Below, one piece after another: positions 37,014 to 49,091 of a stretch of DNA of 64,000 bases. The DNA is from Aquanectria penicillioides (lineage: Eukaryota; Ascomycota; Sordariomycetes; Hypocreales; Nectriaceae). The DNA lies in assembly GCA_003415625.1 (NCBI GenBank), contig PYIU01000001.1:5022746-5086745 (forward strand), read 5' to 3'. The first letter of the stretch is position 1. Each line of letters starts with the position of its first letter. Below the pieces are notes generated by a model, which did no database searches, was not told the DNA's origin, and saw only the letters and a list, made by a program, of their open reading frames with translations. The translations under genes were made by a program, and so were the position numbers.

Positions 37014-37856
37014 TCAGCCCCATTTGACGCCGAAGAAGCTGAGTTTCTTTGATGTTGGTGAGGAAGCGGTCGCGTCATTCTCCAAATAAATCCTGTCATG
37101 GCCTTTGATATCCACGAACAGGTACTTGTACTTGTACTCATCCTGGCCGCGGTGCTTGATCATGTGCAATTGAACAACACCATTGTCTCGGGGTCCCTCA
37201 ACCTACTCCAATTAACGAGGATACGACCAACTAATTGGTGAAAGCACTTACATAGAAGTGCATCAAAATGTGCTGATGACCCTGGGCATCGGTTTTCTCC
37301 GAAGAACTAAGCATGTTAGAGCGCATCTACAAAAATGTGCCTGGTATTCTTACGACACAGGACGCGCTCTCCTCCACTTGTTGAATGTCTCATCCCCATG
37401 AGCAGTGATCCTTTTTGGGTCGCCAAGCAACTCTATGCATCGAGGATCGTCCTTGAGCTTGTCGACCGCACGGTTGAATTGGGAGATTTTGCTATCGGGG
37501 GAAAAGACGTCAGTCCATAGGAAGTACCCAACACCGCCCTAGTAAAGTCAGAAAAGTTGCTGTCAATGCGCCAACGAACATACAGTGAGAACGAGACCAA
37601 CAAGGATCATGCCAAAGTTGAAGCTCTGCTGGGTGGCTCGGGCAGCCTTCTCTCCAACAGAGAGCTCATTCCATGGGACAAAACCATCATCATTGAAGGG
37701 GGTCACAGTCCTGGTTCGACGCTTCGGACCCTGCGGCGCAGATCCCAAGCTGTTCTGGGTGGAATAGTGGCGTGGGACGAGGAGGGTTCGCAGCGTGGGA
37801 GGGATGCCGAGGAACGCGGTCGGGCGGGCAGTGAGAAGAGAATTTGTTGGCTTCAT
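37014..37856 (-). CDS. TIM21: Mitochondrial inner-membrane import subunit Tim21
   Basis: Four exons (37856-37584, 37538-37354, 37306-37252, 37202-37014) give 233 aa in frame; introns are only 45-49 bp, with GTATGT/GTAAGA/GTAAGT donors. The N terminus is a basic mitochondrial presequence ending near RHYST. One transmembrane segment is split across intron 1 (GMILVGLVLT, then GGVGYFLWTDVF). The intermembrane-space domain follows: SKISQFNRAVDKLKDDPRC, ITAHGDETFNKWRRARPV, HMIKHRGQDEYKYKYLFVD, GHDRIYLEN. This is the Tim21 fold that binds the Tom22 tail and links TOM, TIM23 and respiratory complexes. For intron 2 I chose the acceptor after CTAACATGCTTAG because the nearer one would leave an intron of 27 bp and the wrong frame. 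It is divergently transcribed from GLO3, with 391 bp between start codons. Confidence 0.93.
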
Positions 37857-38247
37857 CGTGGAGATTGCGCGACAGCCATTGTACCAGGACGGAGGTCCTG
37901 ACAATGACGTTGGATCAAAAGTCTGGCAATGATCGCTGGCGAATATCGTGTTGTCGGCATGGAGCTTGGGATCACCATGTCTTGCAGCTACACCGCCTTT
38001 GGCAGAATGCGACGTGGGGAAATGTTGGACCAAAAGCGGAATAGCGCCGTCAGTTATGCCACTTTACCAAACCGCCCGCCCTTGATGGCCGACTCCTGAA
38101 CATCCCGACACCTAACTGTACCCAGCCAGACGAAACTCTGTCACTACAACGCCGCGAAAGGGGTCACCGTGTTTCTCCACCACAACAGCTCGCTCTTCCC
38201 ACACCCACCGTCAAGTCATTGCCCCTGCCGGCTTCACTAGTGCCAAG
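37857..38247. promoter_or_regulatory. Shared divergent promoter of TIM21 and GLO3
   Basis: The 391 bp between the two ATGs must hold both promoters and leaders. No clear TATA box is seen. Two constitutive housekeeping genes in head-to-head arrangement are likely co-expressed from it. Confidence 0.55.
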
Positions 38248-39940
38248 ATGAGCGCCCTCGCGACTAAGCAGCAGTCGCTGAAGATCTTCGAGAAGTTAAA
38301 GACGAAGCAAGCGAACAAGGTAAGCACATGTCGAGTTTTGCTGCTGCTGGCACTTTCATGTGCGCATTTGGGATATTGGCAGCAGTGCTGACTCGCACTT
38401 CGTTTCCTCTCTAGATCTGCTTCGACTGTGGTCAGAAGAACCCTACCTGGACCTCCGTTCCTTTCGGTATCTACCTCTGCCTGGACTGCTCCTCCAACCA
38501 CCGAAACCTCGGTGTCCACATCTCGTTTGTGCGATCAACGAACCTCGACCGTACGTAACCCGCGCGCCGCCTTTTTGTCGCCTGCAGAGCTAACACGGTT
38601 GCGCAGAGTGGCAATGGGACCAGCTTCGAGTGATGAAGGTTGGTGGCAATGAGTCCGCCACTAAGTTCTTCCAGCAAAACGGCGGCACTGCTGCTCTGAA
38701 CAGCAAGGACCCCAAGACCAAGTATCAGTCCAACGCTGCCACCAAGTACAAGGATGAGCTCAAGCGACGCGCTGCACGAGATGCTCAGGAGTACGATATC
38801 TACATGTGATGTGGGGCCTTGAACCTTTTTTAGCTGACAGCTGTATAGTTACCCTGGTGAAGTCGTGATTACCGATGGCGCCGACGATGGCGCCTCCACA
38901 CCCGCTGGTGAGCCCGACGATGATTTCTTCTCTTCCTGGGACAAGCCCGCTATCAAGAAGCCTACTCCACCCATCTCGCGAACTGGTACCCCACCCGTCG
39001 TGGGTCGTACACCCTCCCCCTTCCTCAATGCCGGAAATGGCAAGGATATTGCGCGAGCCTCATCACCTCTTGCCAAGACTGCTTCTGGAGAGACCAAGCC
39101 TGCTGCGAGCCGCATTACCACCTCCGCCGCCCTGCGCAAGACGACTACCGGCCCCCGCAAGGCCAACGTTCTGGGCGCCAAGAAGACCACCAAGCTCGGC
39201 GTCAAGAAGGTCACTACCGATGTCATTGATTTCGACGAGGCTGAGAGAAAGGCCAAAGAAGAGGCGGATCGCATCGCGAAGCTTGGCTACGACCCTGAAG
39301 CCGAGGAGAAAACTGCTAAGGAAAGCGCCGGTGCCGGTGCCACCATCATCTCCCCTACTCCTGTGAGCCCCAGCCGAAACTTGTCGTCGCACAGCCGCCA
39401 GAAGTCAGATGCAGAGGTTGAGCGATTAGGCATGGGCATGGGCCGGTTGGGCTTTGGACAGATTGGTGGCAGCAAGGCTGCCGCTGCCCCCAAGAAGAAC
39501 GCTGGGGGATTTGGTTCCGTTGGACCTGTCAAGGCCGCCGTTGAAGGTAAACTACATATTGAAGTTTACAAAAGTTAGGCACGTATGCTAACCTGCGATT
39601 AGATGATTCCCAGACCTATGCCAGAGACAAGTTCGGTACCCAGAAGGGCATCTCATCGGACGAGTTTTTCGGCAAGGGTGCTTTCGACCCCAACTCGCAA
39701 GCCGAGGCCAAGACCCGACTTCAAGGATTCGAGGGAGCTACTGCCATCTCTTCCAACGCTTACTTTGGCCGACCTGATGAGGAGCCCGAGGAGGACTACG
39801 GTGACCTCGAGTCGGCGGCCAAGGACTTTGTGCGCAAGTTTGGCATCACCGCTGCCGATGATATCGACAACCTGACGGCTATTGTGGGAGAGGGCGCCAG
39901 CCGGCTCCAAGGAGCCATTCGATCTTATCTTGGAAACTGA
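38248..39940 (+). CDS. GLO3: ADP-ribosylation factor GTPase-activating protein Glo3 (ArfGAP2/3 type)
   Basis: Five exons (38248-38319, 38415-38550, 38607-38790, 38849-39546, 39603-39940) join in frame to 475 aa. The N-terminal ArfGAP domain has the zinc finger C26-x2-C29-x16-C46-x2-C49 (CFDC...CLDC) and the arginine-finger stretch [14 protein letters not shown], then [13 protein letters not shown]. The middle part is Ser/Thr/Lys-rich with basic coatomer/cargo-binding character. The C terminus has the Glo3 regulatory motif ([22 protein letters not shown]) and an amphipathic end. It stimulates Arf1 GTP hydrolysis on COPI vesicles in Golgi-to-ER retrograde traffic. The ISS-type motifs separate it from Gcs1/Age-type ArfGAPs. 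The exon 3/4 junction (GA|GTACGA...TATAG|T) fits the frame but changes a commonly acidic residue to Asp. No damage is visible. Confidence 0.95.
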
Positions 39941-40438
39941 GCGGGCCTAGTCCGTGATAGGATAGGAGAAGAGTAAAAACCCGACAGCGGCAGGACCCCA
40001 GGAGCGACATGTCGGAACGAGGGAGAAAGCCGGGGAGGGCGTGGACCCAGCTTGGTCTCGGGTCGTTACCAGAGCCCCTGACATAGATACCCTCGGCATG
40101 AAATATGGGGGCGGAATGCTTTTGGGTGCTGGCGTACATGTGATGTCAAAGTTGGCTGCGTTGGTTAGTGTGGAAATAGAATTGGTATTTAATATGCTCT
40201 CAATCACATCAAAATTGTTCACGCAAAGGCAAGGTTCTCTCTCTCTCTCTGGTGGAAGGGATGGCAAGGAGATGGCAAGAGACAAGGGGTATTGTTTATG
40301 CAAAACGAAAAAATCTTGAATTTTTTTTTTATCATGTTCGTCGCTATAGTAACGTTCAATGCAAAAAGTGCTCGTAGTCTACAGGTATCTCACAGGAGGT
40401 ATTCATCAGCCAGGCGTCCTCTAAGTTGCCCCAGTTCT
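39941..40438. other. Convergent 3' region between GLO3 and the nitronate monooxygenase
   Basis: 498 bp between two convergent stop codons, holding both 3' untranslated regions. It contains a CT repeat near 40231-40250 and A/T-rich tracts at 40305-40335. No gene is seen. Confidence 0.6.
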
Positions 40439-41929
40439 CTACAGCTTAGCAATCATCTTGTTGCCCTTTTGCAACCAAGACACGGCGTCGTCGACAAACT
40501 CGTCCACGACGGCCTTGGCCGACTTCTGCTCGTTGACGACGGCGGCGGCCTTGCCCATGAGGAAGGGGCGGAACTTGTCGAGGGCATCGTCGTCGTCGTC
40601 GCCATCGCTGCTCTCCATGATCTTGTCGAGGTCGGCCTCGTAGGGGATGGTGCCCTTGGCGGTGAGCTCCTTGATCTCGGCCTGGCGGTTGACCTCCCAG
40701 TTGTTGATGTACTCGTTGTTGCGGACGCGCATGGGGCGGCCGGTGAAGATGATGGTGCGGATGTTGTCGTCGTGACCGGCGGTCCTGACGGCCTCCTTGT
40801 GGGCCTTGGGGGCGCCGGCCTCGTCGGTGAGGATGAAGCGGGTGCCGACCCAGACGGCGCCGGCGCCCATCATGAGCGAGGCGGCGAGGAGCTGGCCGTT
40901 GTGGATGCCGCCGGCGGCGATGACCTGGACGGGCCCGCCGGTCAGGGGAGACTTGTGCTTATTGCAGATCTCGACAACGGCCGGGATCAGCACGGTGGTG
41001 GGGATGTCGCCGGTGTGGCCACCGCCCTCGCCGCCCTGGGCGCAGATGATGTCGACGCCGAGGTCGAGGCACTTCTGGACGTGCTTGACATGGCCGATCA
41101 TGTTCATGTAGACGATGCCGTGGGCGTGGAGGCGGTCGACGACGGCCTTGGTGGGCACGCCGACGGCGGAGACGAAGAGCTTGGCGCCCGACTCGATGAT
41201 GATGTCAACGAGCTCATTAAGCTTGCCCTTGGTGTAGTCGTAGCTGAGAGGTAAGCGGTGTTAGCCGTGCGCGAGGTCCCATGACAAGCGACTAGCGCGT
41301 AAGCAGGATGTGGAGGGAGGGATGAATGGGATGGGATGGGGGGGGTTTTGCATGTGATTGTCCCTTTGCTTGTGAGCGCGGCTGGAGTCTTTTTTGTCTT
41401 TTTTGGGGGAGGTGGCGGACAGCCCGTGTGGGGGTGGGAACGATAACATAGGAGCACACGGGGAAGCCGCATGCGAATGTGGGGGAAGATGGGGTAAGAG
41501 AGCAAAATAGGGAGAGGAAAAGAGGGTATGACGAACTTGGTCTTGCGAGCGCTGCCGCCGACCTGGGGGAGAAGCAGGTCAACGCCAAAGGGAGCGTTCT
41601 TGTCGTCGAGGTAGCTCTTGAGCTCGGAGATCTGGTCACGGAGCATGTCTGGGGTGTAGCCGACACCGCCGATGACGCCCAGGCCGCCCGCGTTGGTGAC
41701 GGCAGCAGCGAGCTTGGGGCCGGCGGCGACGTTCATGCCGGCGAGCAGCACGGGGTGCTGGATCTTGAAGAGATCGGTGATGGGGGTGCGGAGCTTCTCT
41801 GTGAGGCAGAGCGTTAGCCATGATGGGGTTTCCATGCGCGAGAGTCGAAGAGCCCAGAGTCATGGGCAGGGGAGAAGGAGGAGGAAGACGGAGCGGGCGT
41901 GTTTTGCAAGACGTACGTGGGGATGCCAT
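40439..41929 (-). CDS. Nitronate monooxygenase (2-nitropropane dioxygenase family)
   Basis: Three exons (41929-41917, 41798-41537, 41243-40439) give 359 aa; the first codes for only four and one-third residues (MASP). FMN-dependent TIM-barrel signatures are clear: HPVLLAGMNVAAGPKLAAAV, TNAGGLGVIGG, then GGSARKTN split by intron 2. The flavin/active-site loop AQGGEGGGHTGD contains the catalytic His168, followed by IAAGGIHNGQLLAASLMMGA and GTRFILTDEA, typical of the family's phosphate-binding end. Such enzymes oxidise alkyl nitronates or propionate 3-nitronate to carbonyl compounds and nitrite, protecting respiration; they are generally soluble. The second intron uses a GTTCGT donor and is long (293 bp). 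Length and motifs are complete, so it should be active. The natural substrate is not evident from the sequence. Confidence 0.93.
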
Positions 41930-43332
41930 GGTGATTGATCAAGACGGAGCGATTGAGAAGGTGGTTGGTGAGTGCTGCGAGTGTGCGCTGGAGCTGGGCG
42001 ATTTTCGAGATTCGCGTTGGCCACGGAGAGAGAGGGGGGGAGAGACGAGATTGAGGAAGAGCAGGGGCAGGGAGGTTGGAAGAGGCAAAGATGGAAGATT
42101 TAACAGTCAGGCGGACGGCGGATGGCGGAGGCTATAAAAAAGCCAAAGCCATCAGCTGAGTCGAGGTTTTGTCTTGCATTGGAGATGTAGCTCCAGAACC
42201 ACATGCCGAGGCACGCCGCCATTGCCCGCCTGCTGGAGCGCTCGGGAGCCCCTCTGAGGGCGGGAGACGCTGCCGCAAGCGGCTTAGCGCGTCATGGGTC
42301 CAGGTGCGTGGGAGCAGAAATCTGGGGAAGATGCCGAGGGACAAGGAGGCGCTAACAATTCAACCATTGGCTGGCTGGTGCGGCGCTGCTCGTTGCGTAG
42401 TGCTGCCCCTCCAGCTTCCAGGAGGAGGTCCAGAGGAGACCAAGGAAGGGGAGCGAGCGAAACGAGGCAGGGTAGCATGGAAAGGGAGAAGGAGAGAGTA
42501 GCATCGCGGTATTCACTCATCGCCGGCCGTTTCCCTCTTTTCTAAGCATCGCAGAAAGAGGGGACGGCTATTGTTGTCTGACCCGAACCCGTTGCTTGTT
42601 GCTGACACATGGTGGTCTTCGCAGTTGTACATGAACCCCGAGCCTGGCGGCCTGGGAGGAAATGCTCTCCTTTTGCTGACCTCCTTGTCTCTCATCTTTG
42701 ACATGTGCTTTCGCTGTCTCTCTTTTTTCTCTCTCTGACTTACGTTGAACAAACCCCCTCTGTCTCTCCCACTGCAGCCACTCACGACGCATGGCGGAGA
42801 GGTGAGAACCAACTCCTGTCCCCCCCCCCTGTCCACAGATGCCAACTGCCTAGGCATCTGAACTTTGTGGAGTCTCCGCATGTCTAGGGCTCAGGAGCCA
42901 AACGTGGAATGGTCTCCAGGTATCCTATACGCCCTGTGCCTCTTTATCGAGATTGCCTACTTTCTCTCTTGATTGCTTGGCCTTGAGGGCGTCATGCCAC
43001 TTTCCACCACAAAATGGAGCTCAATCTTTGACCGACCACGCCGGAGGAAAAGGGAAAAAAAGAACCCACATCATCAATCTTTCCATTGTCATTAAAATGG
43101 CCGCCATGATTGAGCCTCACTTATTTCCTGGTTATTGCCTGAGCAGATGCGATTGGGTGAATGCAACTACTACCTACCACACGCACGGCGGTCAAACTGT
43201 CGCTGTCGCTTCCTGCTACGTAGACCCCACTCGTCTGCCTATCGCAAATTTTCCCAACGACGCACTCAAGGCTCCATCATTACCAATCCTCTTCAGCATT
43301 GAACCCATCATGTAACAGCAGAAGGGTCCAAA
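41930..43332. promoter_or_regulatory. 1.4 kb divergent promoter region (nitronate monooxygenase / folate enzyme)
   Basis: Lies between two genes transcribed away from each other. A TATA-like TATAAAAAA at 42132-42140 on the plus strand is too far from the folate gene to be assigned with confidence. The tract 42680-42760 is CT-rich. No coding gene is recognised. Confidence 0.45.
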
Positions 43333-45080
43333 ATGAAGCCTTCAATTTCATCTCGATCCATCATCCGGAGCCTCCGAGCTCTTGGGTCTATCCGCAATGT
43401 CAGCAACCCCTGCTCGTGGCGCGCCTTTTCCGTGCGGTGCGCCTCAACTTCACCGTCACGTCCCTCGTTGCCCCGGGCCTCCTTGGCCGCCGCCGCCGCG
43501 CGCCCCCGGCTCCATGTCCGGAGCACCGTCCCCGGCCTAAAGCACTCGGCCTGTGGTTGCTCATGCGCCTGCGGGAGCGGCGGAGGGGAAAACAGCAAGC
43601 CCCGTAAGAAGACGGCCTACATCGCCCTTGGAAGCAATCTAGGTGACCGCGTCGCTGAGATTGAGCGGGCCTGCAATGAGATGGACAAGCGCGGGATCAA
43701 GGTCAAGCGAACCAGCAGCCTGTGGGAGACGGAGCCCATGTATGTCAAGGACCAGGACAGATTTGTCAATGGCGCCTGTGAGGTATGTTTCCGGCCCATG
43801 CCGTTCAATCAATGACGATCGAACTGCTGTGTTGACTTTTCATCTCAGGTTGAGACTGAGCTAGAGCCCTTGGCTTTGCTTGATGAGCTTCAAGCAATTG
43901 AGCGGGAAATGGGTCGCAAGAAGATCATTGACAAGGGCCCGCGAAACATTGACCTGGATATCCTTCTCTACGGCGATGAGAAAGTGAGTCACGATCGGTT
44001 GACGGTGCCCCATGCCGGCGTCCTAGAAAGGGAGTTTGTTCTGCGCCCCCTCGCAGAGTGAGTATGCCCCTATTTTCAATCATTGTCGCCACTGTTGCTA
44101 ATAAAAAGTTGCAAAGGCTCTTGCCGGCACAGTCTCTTGACCCGTCCAAGCCTTGGAAGCTCATCCAGGACTACCTCTATGACCTTCCCACCGGCGAGCC
44201 CATGTCGTCCATGACTCCCATGTCGGCCTCATCTACCCCCATAACCGCACTTGCCAGCAAGCGGAAAACCCACGTTATGAGCATCCTAAATGTTACTCCG
44301 GATTCCTTTTCTGATGGCGGGGTCCACAGCTCGGAGAACCTCGCCCAGACCATCGTCGACATGGTCCGCAACGGCACCACCATCATCGATGTTGGCGGAC
44401 AGTCGACTGCCCCAGGCCGCCCCCAGTCCTCGGCCGAGGAAGAGGCTGCTCGGGTTATTCCCGCCATCCAGCTCATCCGATCGCTGCCGGAGGCTCGTGA
44501 TGTCGTGGTTAGCGTCGACACTTACCGCGCCTCCGTTGCGGAGCAAGCCATCGCCCACGGCGCCGACATCATCAATGACGTCTCCGCCGGCCTTTTGGAC
44601 TCGGATATGCTCCCCACAGTTGCTCGTCTTCAAAAGACCATTTGTCTGATGCATATGCGCGGCACGCCTGAAACGATGAATCAGTTCACGTCATATCCCG
44701 ATGGTCTCATCCCCACCGTCGCTTCGGAGCTCCTTGCCCGAGTCGCCGCCGCCGAGGCCGCCGGCATCCGGCGGTGGCGCATCATCCTTGATCCGGGCAT
44801 CGGCTTCGCCAAGACGGGCGAACAGAATCTCGAGATTCTCCGCCGCCTCGACGACCTGCGCTATTGGCCGGGGCTCGAGGCCCTGCCTTGGCTCGTGGGC
44901 TCCAGCCGCAAAGCCTTTGTCGGCAAGGTCACGGGCGTCGCGGAGCCGGCACAGCGGACATGGGGTACTGCTGCGACCGTCGCCGCCGCGGTTCAGGGTG
45001 GCGCGGACGTGGTGCGCGTGCATGATACCGCTGAGATGGCTACAGTTGCCAAGATGGCGGATGCCATCTGGAGGGTGTAA
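43333..45080 (+). CDS. FOL1: Bifunctional HPPK / dihydropteroate synthase, mitochondrial
   Basis: Three exons (43333-43782, 43849-44057, 44117-45080) give 540 aa. Residues 1-90 are Ser/Arg/Ala-rich without early acidic residues (MKPSISSRSIIRSLRALGSI), a mitochondrial targeting type, ending in an odd CGCSCACGSGGG stretch. Hydroxymethyldihydropterin pyrophosphokinase follows at about 95-220 (YIALGSNLGDR at 96-106, GPRNIDLDILLY from 180). Dihydropteroate synthase occupies about 270-540: ILNVTPDSFSDGG from 276, IIDVGGQSTAPG, DIINDVSAG, HMRGTPETM, DPGIGFAKT, GSSRKAFVG. Together they make 7,8-dihydropteroate from hydroxymethyldihydropterin and p-aminobenzoate. The DHPS part is the sulfonamide target. 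Yeast-type Fol1 also carries dihydroneopterin aldolase domains in front; here that domain is absent and must be encoded elsewhere. All expected catalytic motifs are present. Confidence 0.94.
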
Positions 45081-46763
45081 GAGAGCGAGCAAGGGGGTGG
45101 TGGCAGTACGGGAGGCGTGTTGGGCCCAAAGCATCAATGTGTATCTGTATGTATATGTCATGGAGGATACGGGTTTAGGCGCCCCGGTTCCTTCGGGTAG
45201 AACAAAACCAACAGCGCAAGCTTAGTAGGAACAAAAGGGTCTTGAAACTAGAGCTAGACAGTCGGGTTGGTCCGAAAATCGAAAAGTGCCTTCCGTGCAA
45301 CTCCAGCCTCTCGAATCGCCAACCCAACAAAATTGGCACAATGAGGAACCTCCTGACACTCCGTTCCGTTTGTCGGATGTTGGCACACCCAACCCAGCTG
45401 CATCTTTCTCCTCCCGTCTATTCCCAACCCCCCTATCTCGAAAGAAAAAAAAAATAGAAATCGTAAGGAGGATAAAGAGAGGGGGTCGTTCTTGGCCACG
45501 CCGGTCTCGTCCTCAACGACCCGGCCGGCTTCGTGACCCTCGTCTCGTCCGTCAGGCCACCATCTTCCGCATCTGCAGCGCATGTGCGAAGATGCCCGCA
45601 TGCCCAACGTCGACCGGGCAAAGGTGAAGAAGGGAGCCGAAGAGGAAAGACGGGAAAGAAATCCTTCTGCCGGAGCAATGAGAATCCAGTGGCCAAGCGA
45701 GAAGCAGGCTGGAATCCTGCCCGTGCCGGATGCACGATCCCATCACCGGTGTACACCTTGCATGAGCCTCATCCTGGCTTGTCTGGACATAGCGTGTGCG
45801 TATGTATCTAGGTATGTCAGAGTTTGCTCCTTGCTCCCCCTTTTTTGACGGATGCTCGCACGCCCTCCCCTCCTCGAATATCTTGTCCGACTAGATCCAT
45901 ACAGCCCCTGCCTTTTCACCGAGAAACAGCCATCTTGGCTCCCTTCCAGCCTTGTTTTTGTTTTTATTTGTCGACCATCTCCCCGAGTAGTTGTTCCTTT
46001 TCTCGCTGCCCAAGCCATCCATCCCAACATTGCCCGTGCATATCCCACCGGGGGGATGACAGCGAGGCAAGCGCGCACCGGGGGTGTTCCAATCCATGCC
46101 GCGAGGCGGCGAGCCTTCCCTTGCCTCCTTCGTCCTGATCCTTTCTCCATACTCCATCACAGAAACCCGGTCAACAATTTCAAAGACCACGCGCCCGGCG
46201 TTGTCAACCAATCGACTCTCTCAGTCACCCGGCCGACCGGATCGTTGGTTGCGGGTGGCCGTACATATGCTGTGCAACCCGGGAGATGGACAGGGCGTGG
46301 TTGAGGGTGGAGCACGGTGAGAGAGGGAGATGGAGGGCGAGCCCGGCTCGGGGAGGACTAATTGGATCTTGGTCAATGTTTATCTTGAAGCAAGTTGCCT
46401 GCGGTTTCTTCATGTTCCTTGGCATGCACCCCCAGCATCACGAAGCGGGAGGGCGGGCGTGTAAATGGCACTGCAGTGTGTTGGTAAGTTTCCCACCCCG
46501 CTTGACGAGGATGCATATGCCGAGGTTGGTAATGCATGGCTTTGGGGCGATCGGGACTGAGGTTACGCGACATGATGTTTGGTCTTGTTCGGTCTGGACC
46601 TTACACAGAATGTTGGGGCTCTTGGCCCTGATAGGAAGTGAGGTAGACACCGGTGGCTTTCAACACGGCCGGATGACACGCATAACGTTTTCACTATACG
46701 AGGGCGCAATAGTTGTTGCATCGCTCATTGTTGAATTTGCATCCCAGCCTACCTATTTCACCG

Positions 46764-46783
46764 TTTTTTTTTTTTTTTTTTTT
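46764..46783. repeat. T homopolymer (about 20 bp)
   Basis: An uninterrupted T run with a second shorter T-run about 15 bp downstream. Non-coding. Confidence 0.8.
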
Positions 46784-48546
46784 GCTCTTCCCCGTTTTTT
46801 TTTTCTCCAGCAATCCTTTGTTAAACCAGCCTCTTCATCCCAGAGTGGCTTTGCATCTTTATTCATCTCTCAACGGCAGATTTGAAAATAAGCCCTTGGG
46901 TGAGGTGGTGTGGTGCAAGCGTGGTGTAGGGTAATAGTTGCGAGGCTAGCCTCATCTGGAGTTCCGAGTACCGGGAAACGTTCAACCGATAGTTGCCCTC
47001 TTCGGACCAAAGAAGGGTTGGGTTTTTTTGCTGAGCCAAAAGCGACCAAACGGGAAATTTACCACGATTTAGGTGGAAACATCGCACGGGGAATAATCCA
47101 TCGGCTAAATTCGCATTAGGTCCTGCCAAGAGCCCGTCCTATGCTAGACGCTCCCGTAAGGTGACCCATCGCTCTCATCTCGACTATTCAACTTCATGAT
47201 ATCAAAGCCCTAGACACCCCCTTCCAAGGCCCACTCGACCGACCCTTCAAGCCCCTCCCGATATCCAGTAACGTCAAAGAAACCTTTCACCGATCCTCCA
47301 AAAGGCTATGGAACGGGGCGCGGACCGTCCCCCCCCCCCCCCGTGGGGCAATGGGGCCAACCTTAATCGAACCGCGCGAGTCAGTGCGCCAGGAGGGCTG
47401 GACTGGCAGACGACAACAAGAGGTGCCAAATAAACATGCGGGACAAGGATAACAAAGAAGTCGAGGCCGAAAACTAACGCCACGAGATCTGTTCCATGAC
47501 GACTTGAGACTTGGGCTGCTCCAATACGAAGAGATACAAAGAGAAAGAGAGAATGTGTGTCTGTGTGTATGCGTGTGATGCAGACGGGTTTAAGCAACAC
47601 CGTCTTGGCATTCCTTACCCAATATAGTTACACCTATCTCCGGATTCCCCAATGCCGAACTCGCAAAGGGCCGGAATTAAGACACACACCAAACAAGCTG
47701 CTTAATCTTCAAAAAAGACTATCATCTGGTTGGCCGCTACAAAACCGGTCTGATCTGGCCCAAATGGCCTTTGGGCCAGAGCGATTGAGGCGCTCCTCGG
47801 TCACAATCCGGGCTCTGTTGAGCTGTCAACTACTGGCTTGAAACCCGTTTTCGACACCACCTCCTTGTTCCCAGAAGAGGATGGTCTTGCGAGTTTCGCG
47901 GCCAAATTGACAGAATATGCCTTTACCAGTAGGTATGATAAGGCGTGAAGCTCAGGTAGGGCGCCCAGTAAGGCGCCCACGACTGCTGAGGTCGTGGTTC
48001 TGAGGCCACCCAGACAGAGTCTCAGCCTCACACCCATTTACGGACGGCACAGCCGGCAGGAATGTGTGTCATTCATCGCGGGACAAACCTTATCATGATG
48101 ATACCCAGGTGAAACATCTTCATTAAAATCAACAAGTAGAAAGAAAAGAAAGGAAGAAGAATTAAAAAAAAAGCAAAGCAGAGTCAGGTCCATGTGATGT
48201 CGACCAATGCCGACCACTCAAACCTCACCCTTCCCCGAGACCTGGCCGCTGGCTTGTTGCTGCCCTTCTTCCCAACGCCAATTTCTCCGTCCAATTGCCC
48301 ACACTCCCAGCCCGATCCAAACACACCTCATGCACTACATTGTCTCTCACCCCGGTGCAAGGCTGCAGAGGGAGAGCATGAGTAGGAAAAGTGAGCCAAT
48401 AACCGGTCCCTTTCAACCAAATCGGGAGGTTCTCTTGAGTAGAAGAACCATAATCGACGCCAGGAAGAAAGGAAAACCAAAGAAATGTGCGAGAAGAATA
48501 GGAAATAGAATGTTACCTGGGTATCCGTGCTCCCTGTGCGTGCTCG

Positions 48547-48562
48547 CCCCCCCCCCCCCCCC
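48547..48562. repeat. C16 homopolymer
   Basis: An uninterrupted C run in the convergent region downstream of the NDT80-family gene. Confidence 0.8.
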
Positions 48563-49091
48563 AATATCCTGATCACCTCATTGATCGCCCCGCTGCTCGC
48601 ACTTCAGTTCCAATTTCCCCTTCTCATCACACACTCTGACAATCCACTTCGTACATCCCCCGCCGCCATCGATTTTCCGTCCCCGAAGAGACAATAATCA
48701 AGAAACCAGTAAACCCATACTCCTGACCCTGTGTCGTACAGATCGTAAAAGTTGTCCCCAAACCTAAGCTCCTTCAACGAGGCTCGTGAAAGAACCCTCC
48801 TTTTGCTGCGTTATTGATTCTATCTTCGCGATACGCCGTGAGTCAGTGCTCTGGTTCCATTCAGAGCGTGTCCCCACATTCGCCGGTGCGGTGCTTTTTC
48901 GAACCAAAAAAACCCTGAAATCAAGACCTTTAACCCCGTGTCCATGCCAATTCCCTGATCCGTGTCGTCTTTTCTTTTCTTTTCAATCAGAAGCCCAAAG
49001 TATTCTTTTTCTCTTTTCCGCGCTGCATAAACTCGGCCGTCCATTTCGTGTCGCAGAATGACTTCGGCTGGCCCGAGACAGAGATATACGT

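Larger units (their letters stand above)
45081..49091. other. 4 kb convergent intergenic region, no gene recognised
   Basis: Holds the 3' ends of the folate gene and of the NDT80-family gene. In between I see only short frames without domains. Notable are a T-run of about 20 (46764-46783), a C run (47330-47342) and a C16 tract (48547-48562). Confidence 0.45.

Noticed and set aside
47925..48015. Perfect 7-bp stem CCACGAC/GTCGTGG beside repeated GGCGCCC
   Set aside because: It looks like an anticodon arm at first, but the loop lacks the invariant U33 and no other tRNA arms are present.
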